Below are positions 8,057 to 16,350 of a stretch of DNA of 64,000 nucleotides, piece by piece. The position numbers and the translations under genes are program-made. A model generated the notes under the pieces. That model searched no databases, had not been told where the DNA came from, and saw nothing but the letters and a program-made list of their open reading frames with translations. Numbering within the stretch: position 1 is the stretch's first letter; each line of letters begins with the position of its first letter. The stretch covers positions 1-64,000 of the forward strand of contig NZ_RQRT01000002.1 of the NCBI RefSeq assembly GCF_004335005.1, written 5' to 3'. The stretch is from Paracoccus nototheniae. Lineage in GTDB: Bacteria > Pseudomonadota > Alphaproteobacteria > Rhodobacterales > Rhodobacteraceae.

Positions 8057-9064
8057 ATGAACGTGAAAGCATCTCAATTCTTTGCCGCCGTCGCGGTGGT
8101 GGCCTCGCTTGGGGGCATGGCCGCCGCGCAGGACATGTCGTTTTTCCGCATCGGCACGGGCGGCACCGCGGGCACCTATTATCCGATCGGGGGGTTGATT
8201 GCGAATGCCATCTCGAACCCGCCGGGATCGCGGGCCTGCGATGATGGCGGGTCGTGCGGGGTGCCGGGGCTGGTGGCGACGGCGGTGGCCTCGAACGGGT
8301 CGGTCGGCAATGTCAACGCGATCAACGGCGGCGCGATGGAGGCCGGGTTCAGCCAGTCCGATGTCGCCTATTGGGCGCAGACCGGCACCGGCCTGTGGGA
8401 CGGTCAGCCCGCCGTCGAAAAGCTGCGGCTGATCGCCAACCTCTATCCCGAAAGCATCCATCTGGTGGCCCGGGCGGATGCGGGGATCGCTTCGGTCGCG
8501 GATCTGGCGGGCAAGCGCGTGTCGCTGGACGAACCCGGATCGGGCACGCTGGTGGATGCCAAGATCATCCTGGAGGCCTTCGGTTTGACCGAGGCCGACA
8601 TCACCCCCGAATATCTCAAGCCCGATCAGGCGGCAGACCGGATGCGCGACGGGGCGATGGATGCATTCTTTTTTGTCGGTGGTTTTCCGGCGGGCGCGAT
8701 TGCCGAACTGGCCAGCCAGCAGGACGTGACGCTGGTGCCCATCGAGGGCCCCGAGATCGACGCCCTGTTCGAAACCTACAGCTTTTTCGCCACCGACACG
8801 CTGCCCGCTGGCACCTATGAGGGGCAGGAGGCCGATGTCGCGACCGTCTCGGTCGGTGCGCAGATGGTCACTTCGGCCGATCAGCCCGACGATCTGATCT
8901 ATGCGATCACGCAGGCCATGTATAACGACAGCACGCAGGCGCTGTTCGCGGCAGGCCATGCCAAGGGCGCCGCGATCACGCTGGACAATGCCACGACGGG
9001 CGCGGGCATTCCCTTCCATCCGGGCGCCGAACGGTATTACCGCGAGGCGGGCGTTCTGGAATGA
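8057..9064 (+). CDS. TAXI family TRAP transporter solute-binding protein
   Basis: 335 residues with a secretion signal (about residues 1-25, ending MAAAQD). The mature N-terminus FFRIGTGGTAGTYYPIGGLIAN is the TAXI-family signature, and SLDEPGSGTLVDAKIILEAFGLT is the expected second-lobe motif. TAXI proteins bind solutes such as glutamate, succinate or other carboxylates in the periplasm for a TRAP permease; the ligand here cannot be read. ATG 8057 is preferred over GTG 8030 because it starts the signal peptide. The permease follows after a 118-base spacer holding a hairpin. Confidence 0.92.
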   Translation: MNVKASQFFAAVAVVASLGGMAAAQDMSFFRIGTGGTAGTYYPIGGLIANAISNPPGSRACDDGGSCGVPGLVATAVASNGSVGNVNAINGGAMEAGFSQSDVAYWAQTGTGLWDGQPAVEKLRLIANLYPESIHLVARADAGIASVADLAGKRVSLDEPGSGTLVDAKIILEAFGLTEADITPEYLKPDQAADRMRDGAMDAFFFVGGFPAGAIAELASQQDVTLVPIEGPEIDALFETYSFFATDTLPAGTYEGQEADVATVSVGAQMVTSADQPDDLIYAITQAMYNDSTQALFAAGHAKGAAITLDNATTGAGIPFHPGAERYYREAGVLE

Positions 9065-9104
9065 TCAAGGCCCCGACGGCCTGAGCCGACCTTGGAACCA
9101 GACC

Positions 9105-9134
9105 GGACAGGCGGGCCAGCGGGCCTGCCTGTCC
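9105..9134 (+). promoter_or_regulatory. Intercistronic hairpin between TAXI binding protein and permease
   Basis: An 8-bp stem (9105-9112 with 9127-9134) has an inner GGCC/GGCC pairing. Its position after the binding-protein gene suggests a partial terminator or 3'-end stabiliser that keeps binding protein in excess of permease. Confidence 0.5.
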
Positions 9135-9155
9135 CGACCCCTGCCTGTCCCGACC
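9124..9155 (+). repeat. Perfect 16-bp tandem duplication in the spacer
   Basis: The 16-mer CCTGCCTGTCCCGACC occurs twice head to tail (9124-9139 and 9140-9155). The first copy contains the right arm of the hairpin described above, so the duplication offers an alternative pairing partner. Confidence 0.8.
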
Positions 9156-9182
9156 CATGACACCAGTTTTCAGGACGACCCC

Positions 9183-11255
9183 ATGACCGATGCCGCCCGC
9201 CCGCTGTCCGAGGCCCAATTGCGCGCGGTGGAGGAGGAATACGACCCCGAGGCCCGGTTCCGCACGGTCCTGAAACCGGTTGCGCTGCTGACCGGGGCGA
9301 TCCTGTTCCTGCTGTCGATCTATCATTTTTATACCGCAGGCTATGGCATCCCCCGCGCCACGACGCATCGCGGCGTGCATATGGGCGTGTCGCTGTTTCT
9401 GGTCTTTCTCAGCTTTGCGGCCTTTCCGGGGCGGCGGCACCGGACGGACGGCTTCGCGGTTCTGGGCATTCCCGTCACCGACTGGATCATGGCCGTGACC
9501 GCCCTGATCGCGGCGCTTTACGTGCCATGGATTTATGACCAGCTGGCCTTTCGCGTCGGCAATCCGCTGCCCATCGACATCGCGATGGGCACGCTGCTGC
9601 TGGTGACCCTGCTGGAGGCCGTGCGCCGATCGATGGGGTGGCCCTTGCCATTCATCGCGCTGCTGTTCATCGCCTATGCCTGGTTCGGGCGGTCGATGCC
9701 CGGCATCCTGGTTCATCCGGGGGCGGATTGGGCCAATATCATCAATCACTTGTACCTGACATCTCAGGGCATCTATGGGACCGCGCTTGGCGTCATCGCG
9801 ACCTATGTGTTCCATTTCGTGCTGTTCGGGGTGATGGCGCAGCGGATCGGGCTGGGGCAGCTGTTCATCGATCTGGCCACCGCGCTGACGGGGCGGTTTT
9901 CGGGCGGCCCCGCCAAGGTGTCGGTCCTGTCCTCGGCGCTTTTGGGAACCATCTCGGGGTCGTCGATCGCCAATACGGTCACGACCGGCGCCCTGACCAT
10001 TCCTGCGATGATCAGGATCGGCTTTCAGCGCCATTTCGCGGCGGCGGTCGAGGCGGCCTCGTCCACCGGTGGCCAGATCACCCCGCCGGTCATGGGGGCG
10101 GTGGCCTTTCTCATGGTCGAATATCTGGGCATTCCGCTGCGCACGATCCTGATCGCCGCGGTGGTCCCGGCCTTCATGCATTTCTTCGGCGTGCTGGTGC
10201 AGGTCCATCTTGAGGCGAAACGCCTTGGCATCCGTGGCCTGACCAAGGAAGAACTGCCGCGGGCCGGAAAAGTCCTGCGCGAGGGGTGGCTGTCGGTGGC
10301 GCCGCTGATCCTGCTGGTCTGGATGCTGATGTCGGGCCGCACGCCGTTCCTGTCGGCTTTCTGGGCGATCACCGCCTGCATGGCCGTTTATCTGATCCAG
10401 CGCATCCGGGACGAGGGGCTGACGGGTGGCATCCGCGCCACCGCCACCGGCATCTATGACGGCTTTGTCGCGGGCGCGCGCCAATCGCTGGCGGTCACGG
10501 CTGCGGCCGCGCTGGTGGGCGTGGTCATCGGCGTCGTCACCCTGACCGGCGTGGGGTTCAAGATCGCCTTCATGGTCACCTCGGTCGCGGCCGAGTGGGC
10601 CGGGGACGTTCACGGCCTGCTGGGCTTTCTGCCGTTCGAGCTGTTCACGATCGACACACTGACCTTGCTGTTCACGCTTGTCATGACGGCGGTCGTCTGC
10701 GTGCTGATGGGCTGCGGCGTGCCCACGACGGCCAATTACATCATCATGGTGGCCGTCGCGGCCCCGGTTTTGGGCCTGCTGAATGTCGAACCGCTGGTCG
10801 CACATTTCTTCGTCTTTTACTTCGGCGTGCTGGCCGATGTGACCCCGCCGGTGGCGCTTGCCGCCTATGCCGCCGCCGGCATCGCCGGGGCGAACGGGTT
10901 CAAGGCAGGCAATACCGCCTTCCGGCTGTCGATGGGAAAGGCCATGGTGCCGTTCATTTTCGTCTTTTCGCCATCACTGCTGATCGTGACCGAAGGGGCG
11001 ACGCTGCAGGGTTTCCTGCTGGCTTTTACCGGCGCGGTTCTGGGCATCGTGGCCCTGTCGGCGGCGATCACGAACTGGCTGCTGGCGCCTTTGTGGCGGA
11101 TCGAGCGGATTGCCCTGACCGGCGCTGCGCTGCTGCTGATCGCCCCCGAGGTCGTCTCGACCGCCCTCGGCGCAGGGGTTCTGGTCGCGGTGCTGGCGCG
11201 GCAGATCCATGCCACGCGCAAGGGGCCTGTGGCAGCCGTTCAGGGGCAGGGCTGA
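9183..11255 (+). CDS. TRAP transporter fused permease (small and large subunits in one chain)
   Basis: 690 residues, highly hydrophobic. A cytosolic N-terminus of about 35 residues is followed by four helices equivalent to the small DctQ-like subunit and then a DctM-like core with roughly 12 helices. Diagnostic runs include SGSSIANTVTTGALTIP, STGGQITPPVMGA and GCGVPTTANYIIM. This fused form is the usual partner of TAXI binding proteins. It drives uptake of the bound solute across the inner membrane using an ion gradient, normally sodium. The ATG at 9183 is followed by a soluble acidic start; it is in one operon with the upstream binding protein. Confidence 0.93.
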   Translation: MTDAARPLSEAQLRAVEEEYDPEARFRTVLKPVALLTGAILFLLSIYHFYTAGYGIPRATTHRGVHMGVSLFLVFLSFAAFPGRRHRTDGFAVLGIPVTDWIMAVTALIAALYVPWIYDQLAFRVGNPLPIDIAMGTLLLVTLLEAVRRSMGWPLPFIALLFIAYAWFGRSMPGILVHPGADWANIINHLYLTSQGIYGTALGVIATYVFHFVLFGVMAQRIGLGQLFIDLATALTGRFSGGPAKVSVLSSALLGTISGSSIANTVTTGALTIPAMIRIGFQRHFAAAVEAASSTGGQITPPVMGAVAFLMVEYLGIPLRTILIAAVVPAFMHFFGVLVQVHLEAKRLGIRGLTKEELPRAGKVLREGWLSVAPLILLVWMLMSGRTPFLSAFWAITACMAVYLIQRIRDEGLTGGIRATATGIYDGFVAGARQSLAVTAAAALVGVVIGVVTLTGVGFKIAFMVTSVAAEWAGDVHGLLGFLPFELFTIDTLTLLFTLVMTAVVCVLMGCGVPTTANYIIMVAVAAPVLGLLNVEPLVAHFFVFYFGVLADVTPPVALAAYAAAGIAGANGFKAGNTAFRLSMGKAMVPFIFVFSPSLLIVTEGATLQGFLLAFTGAVLGIVALSAAITNWLLAPLWRIERIALTGAALLLIAPEVVSTALGAGVLVAVLARQIHATRKGPVAAVQGQG

Positions 11256-11325
11256 CGCAAGCCGCCTTTGGGGCAGGGGTCGTTGGGCGGTTGCCTTCGG
11301 CAGATGAAAAGCGGAACAAGGCGCC

Positions 11326-12741
11326 ATGAACAATCCCGAACATTCGCGCCGCTTCGGCCTTGTGGGTATCCTGCCCGCGGGGGTGATCGCGATGATGGTG
11401 GCGTTCGAATACACCGCCTCTGCCCCCTTCGCATGGGCCGCCTCGGTTCTGGCGATTGCCACCGTCGCGATCCTGACGCCCAAGGTGCGCGCCTCGCGCA
11501 AGGCCTTCGTGCTGATCGGCATCGCGCTGGTGATCTGGTCCGCGCTGAGCCTTTCGGACTGGGGACAGGCCACCGCCATCGCCGCGCAGCGGGGGGCGAT
11601 GGTCATGGCGCTGTTCACCGCGCTGACCGCGATCCGCAATGCTGCCATGACCTCGCCCCAGATCATCGAATGCGGGCGGTTTCTGGCGCGGCAGAGGCCG
11701 GGGCTGCGCTATAGCGCGCTGACCATCGGCGGGCATCTGTTCGGGCTGATCCTGCTTTATGGCTCGATCTCTCTGTTGGGCACGCTGGCCACGGAAAGCA
11801 CGGCGCGCGAGCCGGACCGCCGGGTCCGGGTCCAGCGCACCCGGCGCATGATGATTGCGATCCAGCGCGGTTTCGCCTCGACCCTGTGCTGGTCGCCCCT
11901 TGGGTTTTCGCTGATCGTCACGATTTCGGTCGTGCCGGGGGCCAGCTGGGCGGCGGCGGCTGTGCCGGGGATCGTCACCGCGCTGATGATGCTGGTGATC
12001 GGATGGGGTCTGGACGCGCTGTACAAACCGCAGCGGTTGGCGCCGGTCAACGCCGCCCCGGCGACCGACACGGGCCGCTGGTCGGTGCAGCTGCGCCCGC
12101 TGCTGATCCTGCTGGCGGTCGTGCTGCTGGGGGTGGCTGTTCTGCATTGGGTGACCGGGGTCGAGGTGATCGGCGCGGTCATGTCGCTGGTCCCGGTAGT
12201 CGCCGCCCTGTGGGTCGCCCTGCAGACCCCGCCCGAGGGCGCCAGCCGGGCCGCCCATGTCGGCCAGCGGGCGGTGCAATTCGTGACCCGCGAACTGCCC
12301 TCCTATCGCGGAGAGATCGTGCTGTTGTTCATGGCCGGGTTCATCGGCTCTTTGGGGGCGTTTCTGCTGGTGCCTCTGGTGCAGGGGCTGGGGCTGGACC
12401 TGCAGGGCATCCCGGCCTGGATCATCGTCGCCGCGATGGTCTGGATCATTCCGCTGACCGGACAGCTGGGCATGAACCCGATCCTTGCCGTGTCGCTGCT
12501 GGTCCCGGTTCTGCCCACGCCCGAGACGATGGGCATTCCCCCCACGGCCCTTGTCGTGGCGATCACCGGGGGCTGGGCGCTCAGCGGCGCGACCTCGCCC
12601 TTCACCGCCTCGGTGCTGCTGGCTGCCGCGCTTGGCAAGGTGTCGCCGCAGCGGGCGGGCATCGGCTGGAACGGCGTCTATGCGCTGGTCGCGGGCAGCG
12701 CGATCACCCTGTGGGCGCTGGTATTGCTGATCGCATTGTAA
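11326..12741 (+). CDS. polytopic membrane protein, unrecognised; possibly ion-transporter superfamily
   Basis: 471 residues with about ten to twelve predicted membrane helices. I do not recognise a named family. Two hairpin-like motifs, IIPLTGQLGMNPILAVSLLVP and GGWALSGATSPFTASVLL, resemble the re-entrant loops of ion-transporter superfamily carriers (DctM, ArsB and similar). A secondary transporter or an accessory to the TAXI system is therefore plausible. It starts 70 bases after the permease in the same direction, suggesting one transcription unit, and a terminator follows its stop. A cytosolic loop rich in Arg (about residues 158-175) separates the two halves. Confidence 0.7.
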   Translation: MNNPEHSRRFGLVGILPAGVIAMMVAFEYTASAPFAWAASVLAIATVAILTPKVRASRKAFVLIGIALVIWSALSLSDWGQATAIAAQRGAMVMALFTALTAIRNAAMTSPQIIECGRFLARQRPGLRYSALTIGGHLFGLILLYGSISLLGTLATESTAREPDRRVRVQRTRRMMIAIQRGFASTLCWSPLGFSLIVTISVVPGASWAAAAVPGIVTALMMLVIGWGLDALYKPQRLAPVNAAPATDTGRWSVQLRPLLILLAVVLLGVAVLHWVTGVEVIGAVMSLVPVVAALWVALQTPPEGASRAAHVGQRAVQFVTRELPSYRGEIVLLFMAGFIGSLGAFLLVPLVQGLGLDLQGIPAWIIVAAMVWIIPLTGQLGMNPILAVSLLVPVLPTPETMGIPPTALVVAITGGWALSGATSPFTASVLLAAALGKVSPQRAGIGWNGVYALVAGSAITLWALVLLIAL

Positions 12742-12743
12742 GG

Positions 12744-12779
12744 GCCTCGGGGACCGGCGCGTCCGGCCCCCGAGGCATT
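12744..12779. terminator. Hairpin terminator between convergent genes
   Basis: A 9-bp stem (12744-12752 with 12768-12776) is followed by TTT on the plus strand. It lies directly after the stop of the unrecognised membrane protein and before the end of the convergent dehydrogenase, and could serve both. Confidence 0.7.
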
Positions 12780-12798
12780 TGGTCCCCGTCCCTGTCCG

Positions 12799-13842
12799 TC
12801 AGACGCCCGGCATCCGGATCTGGATCTTGACGTCGGTGTCGCGGGCCTCGACGGCGCGGTCGAAGGCCTCGATGCTGTCGGCAAAGGGCAGCGTCGCCGA
12901 GATCAGCGGGTTCAGATCGACCTTGCCCGCCGCAATCAGCGAGATCGCCCGGTCATAGACATTGGCATAACGGAACACCGTCTCGATCCGCAGTTCCCTG
13001 GCCTGCAGGCCGACGATATCGACCGGAACCGGATCGACCGGCATGCCGACCAGCACCACCGTCCCGCCGGGCCGCGCCAATCCGGGCAGGCCCAGGATCG
13101 CGGGCGCTGCGCCCGAACATTCAAAGACCACATCGGCCCCCCATCCGCCGGTGGCCCGGGCAATCGCCTCGGCAGCCGGGGTCTGGCGGATGTTGATCGT
13201 CTCGATCCCCGGATAGGCGCCGATGATGTCCAGCTTGGGCTGGGCCAGATCGGCGACATAGACCTTGGCGCAGCCCCCGGCCAAGGCGGCCAGCGCGGTC
13301 ATCATGCCGATGGGACCGGCGCCGGTGACCAGCCCGATATCGCCCGGCGTGATGCGCGCGCGGGCGGCGGCCTGCATGCCGATGGCAAAGGGTTCGACCA
13401 TCGCGCCTTGTGCAAAGGACACCGCATCGGGCAGCACATAGGTATAGGCCGCCGGATGCACGACCCGGGGCGTCAGGCAGCCATGGATGGGCGGCGTCGC
13501 CCAGAACCGCACCGCAGGATCGACGTTGTAGATCCCCAGTTTCGCCGCACGCGATGTCGGATCGGGGATCCCCGGCTCCATGCAGACGCGGTCGCCGACC
13601 TTCAGATGGGTGACCTGATCGCCGACCTCGACGATCGTGCCAGACGCCTCGTGGCCCAGCACCATGGGTTGATCGACGACGAAGGGGCCGATCTTGCCAT
13701 GGGTGTAATAATGCACGTCCGATCCGCAAATGCCCACGGTATGGACCGCGATGCGCACATCGGTGGGCGTCATCGTCTGATCCAGCGCGATCTCGCGCAG
13801 GGCCAAGCGGCCCTTTTCTTCCAGCACCAGTGATTGTTGCAT
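12799..13842 (-). CDS. NAD-dependent zinc-type dehydrogenase, xylitol/sorbitol dehydrogenase subgroup
   Basis: 347 residues of the medium-chain dehydrogenase family. Catalytic-zinc motifs [13 protein letters not shown] and LGHEASG are present, and GAGPIG marks the NAD site. In the lobe that usually binds a structural zinc, the sequence reads [21 protein letters not shown], so most of the four cysteines are missing, as in sorbitol/xylitol dehydrogenases. It probably oxidises a polyol to a ketose in the cytosol. The ATG at 13842 has a good ribosome site (GGAGAGGACATG). It stands alone, with no polyol transporter beside it. Confidence 0.85.
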   Translation of the reverse strand: MQQSLVLEEKGRLALREIALDQTMTPTDVRIAVHTVGICGSDVHYYTHGKIGPFVVDQPMVLGHEASGTIVEVGDQVTHLKVGDRVCMEPGIPDPTSRAAKLGIYNVDPAVRFWATPPIHGCLTPRVVHPAAYTYVLPDAVSFAQGAMVEPFAIGMQAAARARITPGDIGLVTGAGPIGMMTALAALAGGCAKVYVADLAQPKLDIIGAYPGIETINIRQTPAAEAIARATGGWGADVVFECSGAAPAILGLPGLARPGGTVVLVGMPVDPVPVDIVGLQARELRIETVFRYANVYDRAISLIAAGKVDLNPLISATLPFADSIEAFDRAVEARDTDVKIQIRMPGV

Positions 13843-14154
13843 GTCCTCTCCCTCGGATCGCGGCGCGTGCAGTCCAACCCGCCGCACCGCCCGGTGTAAA
13901 TCCTTTCCCGCCCCGGTGCCCGTAAAATAGTGCAGGGCGGACCAAACCGAGGATCGCAGGAGGGGTCCGGGATCGACCGGCGTCAGGGGCGGATCGGGGG
14001 CCTTCGGGACGGGCAGGGCGCCCGGTCTCACGCAGTGTTGAGCGGGCGGGGCGGCACTGTTGATCACGGGCGCCTCGGATTTGGGCGCAAAGGCGGTATG
14101 ATTTCCCGACAGCACGCCCGGTCGCCCCGACCGGACCCGCAGGGAGACCGCAAG
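13843..14154. other. 312-base intergenic region without a recognisable gene
   Basis: The gap lies between the divergent dehydrogenase and the Tat-exported dioxygenase-like gene and should hold both promoters. I found no convincing -35/-10 pair, strong hairpin or small gene with a ribosome site in it. Confidence 0.6.
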
Positions 14155-14643
14155 ATGAGCGACCGTCTGACCACCCGCCGGACCCTTCTTTGCGCGGCGG
14201 GGGCCGTCGCGGCCACGGGCCTGTCCGGCCTGATCGTGCCCGCCCGCGCACAGGGCCTTGCGCCGACGCCGACGATGCGCGGCGGGGCGAACAATTACCG
14301 CCCCGGCGCGCCCGTGGTGAACCGGATCGGCGGCGGCGGGTTCTGGATGACCGGCACGGTGCGCCGCGCGGGCGACGGCGCGCCGCTGGCAGGCCAGCGC
14401 ATCCAGATCTGGGCCCACACAACCGAGGGGCAAGAGCGTGACCCCCAAAGTCACGGTGCCACGCTGACCGATGCGGACGGGGTCTTTCGGCTAGAGATGC
14501 CGCAGATCATCCCGGCCTTTGGGCAGGCCCACGGGCATCTGGCCTATGACAGCGGCGACTTCCAGACCGTGTTCCTGCGTCCGGTGATGGCATCGGCCAG
14601 CGATACCAGCCTCAGCGCCGATTTCGTCCTGCAGCCGGCCTGA
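14155..14643 (+). CDS. Tat-exported intradiol-dioxygenase-like (transthyretin-fold) protein
   Basis: 162 residues. A twin-arginine signal ([17 protein letters not shown]) ends near residue 34 (ARA-QG), so the protein is exported folded. The mature part resembles the beta-sandwich core of intradiol ring-cleavage dioxygenases: [31 protein letters not shown] and an AHGHL segment aligned with the usual HxH iron ligands. The two tyrosine ligands of true catechol dioxygenases are not evident, so ring cleavage is doubtful. It is followed six bases later by a haem b membrane protein, and the pair probably acts together. Confidence 0.7.
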   Translation: MSDRLTTRRTLLCAAGAVAATGLSGLIVPARAQGLAPTPTMRGGANNYRPGAPVVNRIGGGGFWMTGTVRRAGDGAPLAGQRIQIWAHTTEGQERDPQSHGATLTDADGVFRLEMPQIIPAFGQAHGHLAYDSGDFQTVFLRPVMASASDTSLSADFVLQPA

Positions 14644-14649
14644 GGCCGC

Positions 14650-15249
14650 GTGGCGTTGCACGGCACCGGTCGCATCGTTCTGATCTGGGGTGCGGTCGGG
14701 CTGGCCATCGCGGTGCCGGTGGTCATTGCCGCCACCAGCCCGCTGCTGGCATGGCGCGATCCGGTCTATATCCTGGCCGGTCTTGCCGGTGTCATCGGGC
14801 TGGCGTTGTTGCTGCTGCAACCGCTGCTGGCCGCAAGGCTGCTGCCGGGCCTGTCGGCCATGGCTGCCGCGCGGGTGCATCGCTGGATCGGGACGGCGCT
14901 GGTCGGGGCGGTCGTGCTGCATGTCGCGGCCCTATGGGTCACCAGCCCGCCCGATGTGGTCGATGCGCTGCTGTTCCGGTCGCCGACGCCGTTTTCGGTC
15001 TGGGGCGTCATCGCCATGTGGGCGGTCTTTGCCTCGGGCCTGCTGGCGGTCGGGCAGCGGCGGCTGCGCCTGCGTCCCCGGACATGGCGGCGGGCGCATG
15101 TCGCGGCGGCGGCGGTGATCGTGGGCGGGACCGTGCTGCATGCGCTGCTGATCCAGGGAACGATGGGGGTCATCTCGAAAACGGTGCTGTGCCTGCTGGT
15201 GCTTGCGGCAACGTTATGGGTGATCGCCGCACCCTTGCGGCGGCGCTGA
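14650..15249 (+). CDS. ferric-reductase-like transmembrane haem b protein
   Basis: 199 residues with about six membrane helices. Four histidines form two pairs with identical spacing, H77/H91 and H150/H164, each pair within one helix. This is the bis-haem arrangement of the ferric reductase / NADPH oxidase membrane domain. There is no FAD or NAD(P) domain, so it would pass electrons between membrane or quinone donors and a partner. The start is GTG at 14650, six bases after the dioxygenase-like gene. Together they suggest a small periplasmic redox module; the electron acceptor is unknown. Confidence 0.75.
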   Translation: MALHGTGRIVLIWGAVGLAIAVPVVIAATSPLLAWRDPVYILAGLAGVIGLALLLLQPLLAARLLPGLSAMAAARVHRWIGTALVGAVVLHVAALWVTSPPDVVDALLFRSPTPFSVWGVIAMWAVFASGLLAVGQRRLRLRPRTWRRAHVAAAAVIVGGTVLHALLIQGTMGVISKTVLCLLVLAATLWVIAAPLRRR

Positions 15250-15321
15250 CGCCCGCCTCGGCCCGCGACCGACACCCCGGCAGGGGGCGCCGTTCGCGGA
15301 TGATGGTCCGGGTTGACCCGT

Positions 15322-16350
15322 TCAGAACGCGATCTGAACCTTCATCGCCCGACTGCGGTCCGAGGCCAGCGCGAACCCCTCGGACGCGCGCTCCAGGGGC
15401 AGGGTGTGGCTGATCAGCGGGGTCACGTCGATCAGCCCCTGCCGCATCAGCGCGACGCCGGTGGCGAATTCGGTGTGGAACCGAAAGCTGCCGCGCAGGT
15501 CCAGCTCCTTGGCGGTCAGCATCATCATCGGCAGGCTCATGTCGCCGCCTAGACCCAGCTGCAGCACGATGCCGCGCGGGCGCATCGCCGCGATCCCCGC
15601 AACCAGCGCAGGCTGCGCGCCCGAGCATTCGTAAAGCACATCGAAATGGCCCTTGCCCGCCGCATAGCCCGCCAGCCCGTCCGGGGCGTCCTTCAGGTTC
15701 ACGGTCGTGTCGGCGCCGACCTGCCGGGCCAGATCCAGCGTGTAATCCGACAGATCGGCGGCGACGATCTGCGCGGCCCCCGCGCGGCGCGCGGACAGGA
15801 TCGACAACAGCCCGATCGGCCCGCAGCCGGTGACCAGCACACGTGCGCCCAGCATGTCGCCCGCGCGTCTGGTGGCGTGCAGGGTGACGGCCAGCGGCTC
15901 GGCCATGGCGGCCTGTCCCGGTGTCAGCCCGGTCGCATCCACGCATTGCGCCACATCCGCGACCAGCAATTGCCGGAAGGCACCCTGCACATGCGGAAAG
16001 GGCATGGCCGAGCCGTAAAACCGCATGTTCAGGCAATGGTTTGGCAGCCCCTGATGGCAGAACCCGCAAGCCCCGCAGGGCCGCGAGGGCGACACGGCGA
16101 CCAGCTGGCCCGGCGTGAACCCGGTCACATCCGCGCCCAAGGCCTGCACATGGGCCGAAACCTCGTGCCCCAGAATCATCGGCTCGCGCAGGCGGATCGC
16201 ACCAAAGCCGCCGTGATTGACGTAATGCAGATCGGACCCGCAGATTCCACCCATCGCCAGGCGCAGCAGCAGCTGGCCGGGGCCGGGAATGGGGTCGGGA
16301 CGGTCCTCGATGCGCAGATCATGGGCGGCGTGGATCACAAGCGCCTTCAT
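15322..16350 (-). CDS. idnD: L-idonate 5-dehydrogenase
   Basis: 342 residues, zinc medium-chain dehydrogenase. GGICGSDLHYVNHGGFG and LGHEVSAHV hold catalytic zinc ligands. CGACGFCHQGLPNHC carries all four structural-zinc cysteines, and GCGPIGLL is the nucleotide site. The N-terminal motif and the neighbours (gluconate 5-dehydrogenase, gluconokinase) point to L-idonate 5-dehydrogenase, which oxidises L-idonate to 5-ketogluconate. The ATG at 16350 shares one base with the upstream stop (TGATG), so it is coupled to the hydroxyacid dehydrogenase; GTG 16353 is an alternative. It belongs to the minus-strand arm of the LacI-type regulon. Confidence 0.85.
   Translation of the reverse strand: MKALVIHAAHDLRIEDRPDPIPGPGQLLLRLAMGGICGSDLHYVNHGGFGAIRLREPMILGHEVSAHVQALGADVTGFTPGQLVAVSPSRPCGACGFCHQGLPNHCLNMRFYGSAMPFPHVQGAFRQLLVADVAQCVDATGLTPGQAAMAEPLAVTLHATRRAGDMLGARVLVTGCGPIGLLSILSARRAGAAQIVAADLSDYTLDLARQVGADTTVNLKDAPDGLAGYAAGKGHFDVLYECSGAQPALVAGIAAMRPRGIVLQLGLGGDMSLPMMMLTAKELDLRGSFRFHTEFATGVALMRQGLIDVTPLISHTLPLERASEGFALASDRSRAMKVQIAF

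Noticed and set aside
8976..10805. 609-codon open frame on the minus strand opposite the fused TRAP permease
   Set aside because: Low-complexity Arg/Gln/His protein with no domain, fully antisense to a well-supported gene.
14155..14643. Catechol or protocatechuate dioxygenase of an aromatic pathway
   Set aside because: Too short, exported, lacks the tyrosine iron ligands and has no aromatic catabolism genes next to it.
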